The position numbers and the translations under genes were made by a program. Source: Diphasiastrum complanatum (taxonomy: Eukaryota; Streptophyta; Lycopodiopsida; Lycopodiales; Lycopodiaceae). Taken from it: DNA of 56,731 nt. Each line of letters begins with the position of its first letter. The first letter of the stretch is position 1. A model generated the notes under the pieces. It did no database searches. It saw only the letters and a list, made by a program, of their open reading frames with translations, and was not told the origin of the DNA. Shown here piece after piece: positions 46,124 to 55,939 of this stretch. The stretch is from NCBI GenBank assembly GCA_029204225.1, contig MU833235.1, positions 2,501 to 59,231 on the forward strand, written 5' to 3'.

Positions 46124-48111
46124 AGCAGGGATAGGCAAGTGACATGACAGACCAATACTATGACCAAGCTCTTGAAACTCATCCAGCAGAGCATGATTCC
46201 AGTGTGCCATTGTTGTGTTGAAAATAAACCTATCCTTACCAACTCGGGCATCTGGGTGTATCTAGCTTTGAGCACATTTTGACAAGGGTAAACTCCACTA
46301 TTGCTACGGCAGGTAGCCAAGCCAGTACTGACAAGGTTGCTCCAGGTTAGGCTGATTTTAAACAAAGCTGAATCTTTGATGAACAGCATCAATTATAGGA
46401 CCACAAAGAGTAGTTGCACTTACATGCATAACATTTCAATCACATCAGCTTTCATCAACTATATTTTATGTTGTGTCGTATTACTCCCTCGAAAAGAATG
46501 GCAAACTTGGCAAGGTTAGCTCTAAAGAGTAATCTTTTCTTGCTCTTCTATGTATGCGCTCTTCATTCTCTATCTCTGACCAAATACTCCAAACACTACA
46601 AATTTTAGAGATCAAGAGAAAAAGGAAGAATATAATATCAAGTGAGCAAAACTTCTAGTGTATTTAAGTCCATGTCAAAGATGTTGAAAGTGTGGAGAGA
46701 ATGTGTAATTGAATTCCCACAAATCAAAAACCGCACGCTATGCTAAAAATCAGTCGTGGCAATAAAGACCATCATACCTTCGCAGCTATAACAAGATGTC
46801 ACTTCCAGATGTGTAGCATAAAAACCCAAGGTGACAAAAACAAATCAGTCGTAGTAGTAGACTGCTGTGTCATCCATTTTGGTATTAGAAAACTCCCAAA
46901 ACTGTCCAAGTTTAAAAAGGAAACTTTAACTTGGAAAAAAGACAGATAATCAATAACATAAAGTTGCAAACACATCTAAATTATAGTGTTATAACATGAC
47001 AAATTATTTTCAACTCAACAATGTCTTTGGAAAAAATAGAACTGGATTGACTAGCAAATGTCTCTACTCACTGAAGTCACTTGTCAGTAAACACACATTC
47101 AGGAGCTCAGCTTAACAACTCATCTGCATTAGTTCCTCTTAACATTTGAAAAAGACCCAGTCTCAGAAAAGTAGGTGCTCTGTGTTCCGCTTCCTAGCAA
47201 TATTGCTTGCGCTTGGGGATTTGTCAGCTCGATTCCCTGAAAATGACAGATTGCATGCAATGTCCCATAATTACTTGGCTTGTATCAGCACTTATGTCCA
47301 TAACCACCCCCCCCCCCCTCCCAAGAAAACCAACAGAAGCAATAACCTGAATGTTGGGCACTAAATGGAGCTGCTGATAGATGCAACAATGTGAAGCTAA
47401 TTTATAGGTTGCCAAATTATAAGCCTTCAAATTTGCATATTTTAGTTTGCAACTGCAGAGTGCTAATGTTATATAGCAAATCACAAAAATGCATACGGTA
47501 ACGGAGCACCTGAAAGTTTAAATGATGAATGTGAAAAGCAGCAAGACATGAAAATAGTTTGCCAAGGAATAATTACTAAAACCCTGTCAAGCCATATGAA
47601 CAGACACAATGCCAAAGCTGAAAGTATAAATGCGGAAGGGGGATACACAACAATACATAAAACTAGTGTGACAAGGAACTGAAACCTTTTCAGACTGTAT
47701 GAACAGACCAACAATGCCAAAGGCATTTTGATCATATGCAATGATATGACAATTTTGATGCAAACAAATGTGTACCATGCCAATGCCACATTAATGTGCA
47801 TCATCGTCGAAGCATACCATAAGAAAACTTCTGAGTACAGCTGGAGATGTTGTCGATTGTATAGACCCGTAGCATCTTTGGAGCCATCATAGTTGAATAT
47901 TGATATAAGGGATCTTGATGTACCAAAACAAAAAAGTATATTTCATGGTAGTCTGACAACTTTGGATACACTACGATAATGTATGTAGGATCTCACAGCA
48001 ATTGTCATAACCAAGAGTAATGTACAGCAACATAGACAATCAGGACTAATATGTATCCAAGAGCAACATATAATTGAATGCAATAGTGTGGACAAGACAT
48101 GTCATTTAGAC
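46119..48111. other. No gene confirmed (about 2 kb); a possible minus-strand exon
   Basis: A minus-strand stretch next to the GA tract (about 46130-46240) reads TTMAHWNHALLDEFQELG in one frame and stops soon after. It looks protein-like but I cannot assign it. Another short open stretch lies at about 47150-47245 on the minus strand after a good acceptor-like cattttcag. A run of about 13 C lies near 47306-47318. Confidence 0.3.
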
Positions 48112-48447
48112 TGTGGCTTCCAGGAGGATATCATACGAGCAATTGTGGCATTGTACAGATGAGTTATTGGCCGGATCCGAGTATCAGGGGTTATATCGCC
48201 AGAGGTGAAAAGTATTAATGCGGTTAAGCTGGGATGTCCACTTTCACCTTCACTCTTTGGTTTATACATAGATGAGCTTGAGCAGGTTATACAGAGTGTT
48301 GGAGGGGGGATGTACATTGGGTGACCTCATTATTGCTATCATGTTATATGCGGATGATGTGGTATTACTTTCGAGGTCCAGGTAGGGCCTGCAGCAGCAT
48401 CTGGATGTGCTTCATTCTTTTCGTATACAATGGAAGTTGTCAGTGAA
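48112..48447 (+). pseudogene. LINE reverse transcriptase fragment
   Basis: The plus-strand reading GFQEDIIRAIVALYR, then VKLGCPLSPSLFGLYIDELE (RT palm motif), then in a shifted frame LYADDVVLLSRS with the catalytic YADD, and GLQQHLDVLHSF followed by IQWKLSVNL. At least two stops and a frameshift break it. This is the non-LTR RT core; neither endonuclease nor 3' tail was found. Sequence after 48447 is unrelated. Confidence 0.88.
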
Positions 48448-48836
48448 TCTCACGACTCCATATCCCAGATGCTATCTCGGATGATATGGGCTAAGCCCTC
48501 TGTAGCACATGATATTATACTGGTAGAGTTTGCTGTCCCCCCCATTCAGAGTGCTACGCATCGGACGGTCTTTGGTGAGATTCCTCACCAAGAGGGTCCT
48601 GGCCATGGTCAAGAGACACTCCACCTTGGAGGTCTGAGACCTGCCCCCACCGGGTATGCAACTCAAATTTAAGTGCGCAGTTATTGCTAATTAGAATTTA
48701 CTATTTAGTAATGGCTATTGTAGTTTGTAACTTTGTGAGCACTGACCAAGCACTAAATTCTAATGCAAAATCTGTTACAACTTAGTAACTCTTGAATGTT
48801 CAATGCAATGCATCTACTGTGTTGTGCGTTGTGCAG
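48448..48836. other. Spacer between LINE fragment and hAT remnant
   Basis: An 80-codon plus-strand frame (48430-48672) and a 64-codon minus-strand frame overlap here; I recognise neither. The end at gttgtgcag| is a plausible splice acceptor for the hAT exon. Confidence 0.4.
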
Positions 48837-49920
48837 GTTTGCACTTATGTTCCTGGTCATGAACGACTACTGAAAGTTCATGCGAGCTTGAGGCAGATGG
48901 TCGTTGCAAATGAGTGGGCGCAATGGGGGCCATCACAGGAGCCGAAGGGTAAGAGATTCGAGTGGACCGTTATGTCGACTGCATTTTGGGATGAGGCATG
49001 ATCCATTGTCGAGAGGGCTGCATTGTCCTGTGCGCAGCCTATCTACATTGTCATGCACCTTACAGATCGAGAGGCTTGCTCATTGGACCTCTTGTATGAG
49101 TTCATTGACCGGCTGGGCGAGCAGCTGCATCTTTGCACGACCATTAGCCCAGAGAGGTATATCGCTTATTATACTGACCTGTTGCACAACTCCTTAGTAC
49201 TTACTACTTCCTAGTAACTATTGTTTGAAATCTGAAATTTAAATCATTTAACATTCAAATGTACTATAATGTGTCTTCCAGGCTTGAGGAAGTCCAGCGC
49301 CTCTGGCAGAGCAGGTGGGAGTGGTTTCACAAGCCCTTGCATGCCATAGGAGTGAGGCGCAATACCTTGATAGGGAGCTCAGGAATGGCTGGAATGCCTA
49401 TATCTCTCGAGTTTATCCTGATGTACGCGAGCAGGCTAACCTGCTGGATGAGATCCATATATTCAGGCATGAGACCTTTGGAGTTCGGCGCTTTTGAGAG
49501 ACGGTAATAAACTGACCATTACATTTTAAACTTTACATTTTACTACACAATACTCAATCACATTGTTGGTAACTTGGTAGCTACATTTATTTACTTACTA
49601 GTTACATGGGAATCCGGATGGCTATAACTTGCAACTACTAACTCCTCCTTGAACTGTGATTTAGGCCAGCTACGTCTCATGTCATGGTGGTCCAAGTTTG
49701 AGATTGATGTCCCCAAATTGCGCCGCCTTGCCATCATGATCCTCTCACATGACTGCATTGCAGTCGCTTGTGAGAGAAACTAGAGTGTTCATTCCCTGAT
49801 TCACACGAAGAGGAGGAGTCGACTCTCCTCTGCGCAGTTGGAGAGGTTGGTGTACGTACACGCCAACTTGCGACTTTTGGCTAGACTCCAGACCACTGCA
49901 GAGCAAGTCGGGGTGACCAA
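48837..49920 (+). pseudogene. hAT transposase pseudogene (three exons)
   Basis: Exon 48837-49156: a DUF659-type hAT segment with LKVHASLRQMVVANEWAQW, STAFWDEA (then TGA at 48999), QPIYIVMHLTDREACSLDLL, YEFIDRLGEQL. Exon 49282-49503 continues in phase (SPER|LEEVQRLW) with SRWEWFHKPLHAIG; then a frame change that loses the usual NP motif, and RELRNGWNAYISRVYPDV. Exon 49665-49920 is the dimerisation domain: WWSKFEIDVPKLRRLAIMIL, VACERN, TAG (49781) in place of Trp, then THTKRR-like IHTKRRSRLSS and LVYVHANLRLL. hAT transposases cut and paste their own element. The N-terminal BED finger and terminal inverted repeats were not found. Confidence 0.85.
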
Positions 49921-50154
49921 GAGTGTCACAGGTCTTTGTCGGGCACAGGGGTGGTACCCTATGAGTCACTCAGTATTCACAGCACAGGTGGATGCCATGT
50001 GCCAATTGACGGGAATAGCATGTAGAAGGACTCAAAGAGGGGGTGCCTATGGTTGGGAGGATTATTCTACATACCGGCTTCTAGGATTCACGAGCTTGGC
50101 GAGACTTACTTTTGATAGATGATCCACTTTAGGTTTTATACTTGTGAAAGCTTC

Positions 50155-50570
50155 TTCTGGAGTTTGATTGAGCTTCGAGCACTCTCCACAATGGACCTAT
50201 TCTTTCTCTCGGCTACTCCATTATGTTGTGGTGTATCTGTCGAAGCAAATTAATTGTCTCTTGATTCCATGTTCTTTGCAGAATTCTTGGAACTCTGTAG
50301 ATATGAACTCACCTCCCTTATCTGAACGTAGAATCTTTATTTGCTTTTCTGTTTGCTTCTCAACAAGTGATTTAAACTGAGTAAAGAACTTAAAAGCTTG
50401 ACTCTTATACTTAAGCAAGTATATCCATACCTTCCTGGAAAAATCATCTACAAATACCATGAAGTAGGATGCTTCCCCTATAGACTCAATCTGCATGGGA
50501 CCACATAAGTCTGTATATCCTTCACAGATTTTTTCTGAAGATACAATATTAGGTAATCCTATTACCATAT
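50155..50570 (-). pseudogene. Copia-W integrase core, 3' truncated
   Basis: It reads TDLCGPMQIESIG (first Asp region), MVFVDDFSRKVWIYLLKYKS, ILRSDKGGEFISTEFQEFCK (second Asp). After a shift near 50220 comes AERKNRSIVESARSS with the catalytic Glu. Similarity ends near 50155, at the boundary with the hAT flank. RT and RNase H are absent. Confidence 0.9.
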
Positions 50571-51480
50571 TATTGTCTTTTAGAACCTATAAGCTTTTAT
50601 AATTCAGATGTCCAAACCTTTCATGCCACATCCTGCTCTCCATGCTATCAGAAGCTGCACAAACCTGATGATCCGATGTAGACGCATCAAGTTTGTAAAG
50701 TCGACCTTCCAAAGATCCTTTGACCACAACTTTGTAACCTTTGTTTTTGTCTTTGATGAGACACTTCTGATCATCAAACTCAACTTTCATATTCTGTTTA
50801 GTGATAGCAGAAACTGAAAGTGAATTCTTCTTTAAACCCGGAACATAGAGAACATTCTTAATATCTCCTCTGTACCCTGAAGATAAATGTACTCTCACTA
50901 TCCTCAACCTTTGATGTCATAAGAAGAATTGTCACCAAGCTTGACATGTGCATTTACACCACTGTCATCACGATGTGGTGTCAATGTTGCGTTGCTCCAA
51001 AATCAATGTACCAACAGTCTAGAGCTCTCTGATGTTGAAGCTGAGAATAACTCATAGCATCCCACAGCTTCACTTTTGTCTTTGTCTTCAATGAAGTTGC
51101 ATGACTGTTCTTCTTGTCCTGGATGGCCTTCTTTTTCCTACACTCAAACGCAAAGTGACCATATTTACCACAAAAGTTAGAATTGTCATTTCTCTTTGGA
51201 TTGGACTTGGAACTGTCTCCTTTTTCCGAATTGTCCTTGCCTTCCTGCTTCTGATCCTTTTTGCCCTTCTTACCTTGATTCTTGGTAAAGAAACCCAGCT
51301 CCTTGAAATCTTCCCTAGACATCAAGTTTTGTCTTCGTAATTCTTCTTGAAGTAGCAATCCATTTAGCTCGTCGAATGTCGGCGATCTTTCCCTCAAGCT
51401 TAGTGTCATAACAAAGTTATGATATTGAAATGGTAAGCTAATCAAAACAACTTGTACAAGGGTATTATCAAGCACAATTC
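50571..51480 (-). pseudogene. Copia-W gag C-terminus, protease and pre-integrase
   Basis: The frame 50981-51475 ends Gag with SLRERSPTFDELNGLLLQEE, a Lys-rich stretch, and a zinc knuckle FCGKYGHFAFEC that lacks its first Cys. The protease site reads WYIDFGATQH, with Phe for the Ser of DSGA. A break follows. The frame 50587-50907 reads GDIKNVLYVPGLKKNSLSVS and MWHERFGHLNYKSL of the pre-integrase domain. Confidence 0.9.
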
Positions 51481-51917
51481 CCCTATAGAAGACAACTGAT
51501 CTCTTAGATCTTTCACCCTAGTAATAAAATCTGTAATAGATTCTTCTGATTCCATTTTCAAGGTATGAAGTTTATTATTCAAGAACAATGCTCGAGACTT
51601 ACTCACCGTTTCTCATATGTATTCCTAAGATTATCCCATGCTTCCTTAGGCCCGACCACATTCCTGATCAAAAGAATAACTTTATCCTTCACGGATAAAT
51701 TGATGATATGGTGTGCACGCTACACCCGCTTCTCAAATATCCTTCTATCTTGATCATTGAGACTGTGAGCCATCACCTCTTGTCCCGTGACAATTTCCCA
51801 ATAATCTTTGTCCTAAAGTATATTCTGAAGTTTGAACTTCCACAAGCTGTAGTTAGATCCATCTAACTTGCTTGACTCCGGTAGAACGGATTCATGAAGG
51901 CTCCCCATCATTGTCAT
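51481..51917 (-). pseudogene. Copia-W gag N-terminus
   Basis: Starts ATG at 51917: MTMMGSLHESVLPESSKLDG, then SNYSLWKFKLQNIL and a stop. Across further stops the domain continues with SVKDKVILLIRNVVGPKEAW and LRNTYEKR. This is the UBN2-type copia gag opening. It lies about 560 bp downstream of the PBS. Confidence 0.85.
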
Positions 51918-52129
51918 ACAAAGACGATGGGCTTTCCACTAAGAATATAATTACATGCAATAATTTTTGTCCAATTGTTACCTTCCCTGGATGCCACCTG
52001 TCCAGATCTTGCAGACCCTAGTTGCTGCCTTTCCAGTTAACACCTGCCTCAGATCCGACCTATCCTAGTCGTTGCAGCCTCAGATCAGACCTGTCTGATC
52101 TTTGTTGCCTCAGATACTGCTTCCCCAGC

Positions 52130-52440
52130 TACTGCCGCCCTCAAGTACACCTGCACCAGCTGCTGCAGCCCTCAGATGCTGCCTGCACCTGCTGTTATGT
52201 ACCTGCACCAGATCTGCCGCCCTCAAATGCTGCCTGCACCTGCTGTAGCCTGCTGTTATGTGACCTGCACCAGATCTGCCGCCCTCAGATGCTGCCTGCA
52301 CCTGCTGTAGCCTGCTGTTATGTGACCTGCACAAGATCTGCCGCCCTCAGATGCTGCCTGCACCTGCTGTAACCTGCAGCTATGTAACCTGCACCAGATC
52401 TGCCACCCTCAGATGCACCTGCACCAGATGTGACCTGCAC
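52130..52440. repeat. Minisatellite of about 61-bp units in the copia-W leader
   Basis: Four to five copies of a unit containing ccctcagatgctgcctgc, acctgctgtagcctgctgtt and gacctgcaccagatctgccg. The units at about 52223-52283, 52284-52344 and 52345-52405 are the best conserved. Shorter, older partial units lie on both sides. It sits between the PBS and gag of copia-W. Confidence 0.85.
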
Positions 52441-52478
52441 CAATAACTTCTTCCGTAGATCCCGATCTTAGGAACTCT

Positions 52479-52490
52479 GCTCTGATACCA
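52479..52490 (-). other. Primer-binding site of copia-W
   Basis: The minus strand reads TGGTATCAGAGC directly next to the LTR at 52491. Confidence 0.88.
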
Positions 52491-52771
52491 TGTTGTAAAC
52501 TTGGCCCACTGGCCACGTGCAAGCGTGCGGGCTGCGCGTCAGAATTCCATCCCCCAACCGCCTAGCCACCCGCTTATCTACCTGACCCCAAAAGGGTTGG
52601 TACCAGGGGACAGGAGATAATGTGCAACCACTTCTTATATGGAAAGGAACCCAAGGACCCTTACTGCTTATGGGACAATGATGGAGAATGAATATTCGCC
52701 CAGGCACCTTCACGCAGCCAGGCAGGCGCACAAGCCTCCTGTGCGTGGTTTGACAAACTATCCTACCAACA
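52491..52771 (-). mobile_element. 5' LTR of copia-W
   Basis: 281 bp on the minus strand, starting TGTTGGTAGG and ending TTTACAACA, with matching TGTTG/CAACA termini. It is followed by PBS, leader and gag. Unusually, a polypurine-like gagtggggg precedes it, as before a 3' LTR. Confidence 0.82.
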
Positions 52772-52804
52772 CCCCCACTCAAACAAGCACAGGCAAATGA
52801 CCCC

Positions 52805-52816
52805 GCTCTGATATTA
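52805..52816 (-). other. Degenerate primer-binding site
   Basis: The minus strand reads TAATATCAGAGC, two mismatches from the initiator tRNA-Met PBS, next to a CTAACA end at 52817. Confidence 0.55.
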
Positions 52817-53223
52817 TGTTAGAATCGAAGTGATTCTCAATTCGGATTAAACTACTCTTATTAGTACTCACACAAAACACCAAACTCAAGTGGTAGAAGG
52901 AACTTTATTGAGGAAGGAGAAAGATTGCAAGAAGCTATGCTTCATAAACAATGAACTGAATTAATGAAGGAGGGCGCCCATCTACTCTTATAGAGATTGG
53001 CCTTGCTTTAAAGCAAAAGCTATTTGCCTACTATACCATTTGGTAAAAGCACTTATGCTAATTGCGGTGTCTCAAAAATAGCAATCTATGCTAACTTGAT
53101 CATAAGATAGTATTCTATACTATTCTACCAAAAGTGATACTAAAAATAGAAATAGGCCTTTGAACTAGCTCGCAGGCTCCAATCCAGATCCACCCTCCGT
53201 ACCCTGGCCCGTCAGCTGTGACA
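52817..53223 (-). mobile_element. Candidate LTR-A
   Basis: About 407 bp, on the minus strand TGTCACAGCTG ... GATTCTAACA, followed by a degenerate PBS. A TATA-like element (TATAAGA) lies near 52990. Its sequence differs from the neighbouring copia-W LTR. The outer boundary is inferred from the TGT/ACA ends only. Confidence 0.5.
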
Positions 53224-53244
53224 AGCAAAATCCACCCTCCAACC

Positions 53245-54297
53245 CAAACAACAAAGAAACAGAAGTGTGAATTCTTCATTGAAGAAGTAGCTTATTTGGG
53301 TCACATTATCTTAGCAGATGGGATTAAACTAGACCCCATTAAGGTTAAAGCCATACTCAGTTGGCTGAGACCTCAGAATCTTTTAGAGCTTCAGATCTTT
53401 CTAGGTCTGGTGGGATATAACAGACGATTTGTCAAGGAATATGCTCAGATCACAGTTCCCATGAGAAATTTTCTTAAGGGGAAGGGAAAGGAGTTCATTT
53501 GGGAGTCCGCACAACAGGAGAGCTTTGATGCTCTCAAAACAGCCTTAACTACAGCACCAGTGCTAAAAGTCGTCGACCCCAATCAGCCATTTGTGGTCGA
53601 ATCAGATGCTAGTGACTTTGTAGTTGGTGCTGTACTAACTCAGAGTGGACGACCAGTTGCGTTCGAGAGTAAAAAACTCAAGCTAGCGCAGACTAGGTAC
53701 AGTGCCTATATAAAGGACCTCTTTTCCATAGTTCATGCCCTTAAGACTTGGAGGCATTATTTGTATGGTGCCAGCTTTGAGGTCCTGACAAACCATGAAA
53801 GTCTCAGATATCTTTGCAATCAGCCTGAGCTCAGAGGTCGGAAAGCTTGTTGGGTTGAGTTAATGCGAGAGTTTGATAAGTCTATCAGATATAGACGAGG
53901 GAAATTCAACACAGTAGCAGATGCACTTAGTAGAATGCCTATGATAAACGAGCTGAGTTTTACTCAGATTCGTAGTGAGTCCTTGAGAGGGAAGTGCCAG
54001 CATGATGCATTCTTCTCTACTATCTGGAACTCAGTCCAGAGCAGACAGTTACAGACTCCAGAACCAGTTCCTAGGACTGGTGCCAGTTCATCCAAGAATA
54101 CGACAGCTTCCGTTGAGAAAGATGATGAGTCCGAGTATACGTCAAATGACATTGAGGATTCTGAGCCTGTATTACCCAAGCAAACCTCAGTGGTTGAGGC
54201 TCAGTTGACTCAAGGATTCAAATGGAAACAGCATTCCATTCAGGATGAGTACTTGCTCTATAGAGATAGAGTACGTGTCCCCAATTCAGAGGATTAG
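53245..54297 (+). pseudogene. Gypsy-2 RT thumb and RNase H
   Basis: One 359-codon open frame. It enters in the RT thumb (KCEFFIEEVAYLGHIILADG, FLGLVGYNRRFVKEYAQI) and continues through RNase H: VVESDASDFVVGAVLTQSGR (first Asp), YSAYIKDLFSIVHALKTWRH (Asp where Glu is usual), VLTNHESLRYL (Asn for the Asp of TDH), VADALSRMPMINEL. The RT palm with YLDD is missing, cut at the left junction. It ends in the linker to integrase with a stop. Confidence 0.92.
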
Positions 54298-54299
54298 AG

Positions 54300-55301
54300 G
54301 CAGTAGGTCCTATATGAGTGTCATGACAATCCTAGTGCGAGGGCACCCAGGCATTCAAAAGACCTATGAGCTTCTTCGTAAGCAATTTTTCTGGCCCAGT
54401 ATGAAAAAGGACCAGTTGCCAGAAATGTCAGGTAAATAAAGCAGAGCGTTTAAAGGCAAGAGGTTGTTACAGCCCTTAGATATACCAACTGGTAAGTGGG
54501 AGAGTATCTCCATGGATTTTATAGTAGACCTGCCTAAAACCCAAAAGGGTAATGACGCTATATGGGTCACAGTTGGACCGTCTGACCAAAATGGCTCACT
54601 TTATTCCGACCAAAACAACCGTTAGAGCTCTAGAGTCAAGGAGGTTGTTTGTAGATGGGCTGTTTAAATTGTACGGTCTACGTTCCGGCATAGTCAACGA
54701 CCGGGACAGTAAGTTTAATGGAAATTTTTGGAGGGCAGTATTCCATCATCTCCATACTAAACTTATTATGAGTACTACCGACGACAGACGGTCAAACAAA
54801 AAGAGTAAATCAGGTGCTAGAGGATATGCTTCTGCATACGTCAGCAAAAAGCAGACTAATTGGGAGGAGTATCTCTCGATATTAGAGTTTGCTTATAACA
54901 GTACCAAACATTCAGCTACAGGATACAGCCCATTTATGTTGATGTATGGTTTTCAGCCACGCTCACCCACAGCTGTAGGGTTTAAACAAGAAAAAGTTGA
55001 AGCAGCCAGAAACTTTTTAGAAGACCTAAACCAGATGATAGAACATGCTAAGCGTAGCATTAGGCAATCCCAGGATCGAGCCAGGCATTATGCAGATCCA
55101 CACAGGCGGGATGTGCAGTTCTCCGCTGGTGAAAAAGTCTGCTTGAGAGTCCCAGTTGACTCTAAAACCCTTAAATCAGGAGTGTGTGCTAAGTTGTCTC
55201 CTAGGTATTGTGGTCCTTTTACCATCAATAGGAGACTAGGCGAGGTCACCTATGAACTAGAACTCCCACACAGCAGTAGGTTTTTCCAGTCTTTCATGTA
55301 A
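54300..55301 (+). pseudogene. Gypsy-2 integrase
   Basis: The zinc-finger region is spread over frames with a small deletion (GHPGIQKTYELLRKQFFWPS, then [16 protein letters not shown]). The core has MDFIVDLP (first Asp) and IVNDRDSKFNGNFW (second Asp). In a shifted frame it reads TDGQTKRVNQVLEDML, where the catalytic Glu is Lys. The 249-codon frame 54552-55301 continues with EFAYNSTKHSATGYSPFMLM, YGFQPRSP and LSPRYCGPFTINRRLGEVTY. It is inactive by frame and by active site. Confidence 0.92.
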
Positions 55302-55545
55302 GTCAGTTACGAAAGCCTTGGCCAGATCAGAAAATCTGGTAGGGGACAGTGTTCTAGTTCTCCCATTGGATTCTCAGCAACCTCTACATGAACCAGAGGA
55401 GATTCTTGATAGTAGAGAGACGCAGACTCGTCTACTCTATACCGAGAATATCTGGTCAAGTGGAATGATCAGCCTGTTGAGAATGCCACTTGGGAAAAAG
55501 GCAGTGTCCTTCGCAAGATTTTTTCCAGACTTTGTCTAAGAGGAC
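55302..55545 (+). pseudogene. Gypsy-2 chromodomain
   Basis: In two frames: HEPEEILDSRETQTR, then REYLVKWNDQPVENATWEKG and a PDFV end. This is the retroelement chromodomain pattern, interrupted by a frameshift near 55440. It places gypsy-2 with chromoviruses, like gypsy-1, but their LTRs differ. Confidence 0.85.
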
Positions 55546-55558
55546 CAAGACGGTTCTT

Positions 55559-55571
55559 AAGAGGGAAGGAA
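55559..55571 (+). other. Gypsy-2 polypurine tract
   Basis: aagagggaaggaa directly before the 3' LTR start TGTTCC. Confidence 0.85.
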
Positions 55572-55932
55572 TGTTCCGAGCACGTAACTAGTGTCGCGAA
55601 CCCTAGAGAACACAGGAGGTCAGATACCATGGTCAGGGTCTTGTCCAGCACATACGACCAACAGGGCAAGACAGTGTGAGTAGTGTGCCCCGGCACGGTC
55701 CATAGCCATGGCGGGCCTAACACAGCATAGGGACCCTGTCAGCAGGATAGGGCCCCACGTTGGGTCCCAACATGCAGTTGGCCACGTCAATGCCATGTGG
55801 CCGACACTTGGCAGTATGCATGCTACCAGTCCTCACACTGGGCTAGGTGGGGCTTGCTCCATATCAGGGAGTAGGCAAGGTTGGGTGGATCGGTTAGTGG
55901 TTTGCCCTACTGTGGTGTTGAGACCTCTAACA
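55572..55932 (+). mobile_element. 3' LTR of gypsy-2
   Basis: 361 bp, TGTTCCGAGC ... CCTCTAACA. It is the same family as the LTR at 1635-1992, which lies in inverted orientation and is about 358 bp. It ends where copia RT sequence begins (minus strand), so gypsy-2 was inserted into copia-V. Confidence 0.9.
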
Positions 55933-55939
55933 GAGAGTC

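Noticed and set aside
47306-47318. Poly-C run as a functional element
   Set aside because: A single short homopolymer with no context; likely simple repeat.
52022-52372. Cysteine-rich 116-codon frame
   Set aside because: The Cys/Leu/Pro pattern is a translation of the 61-bp minisatellite in a retrotransposon leader.
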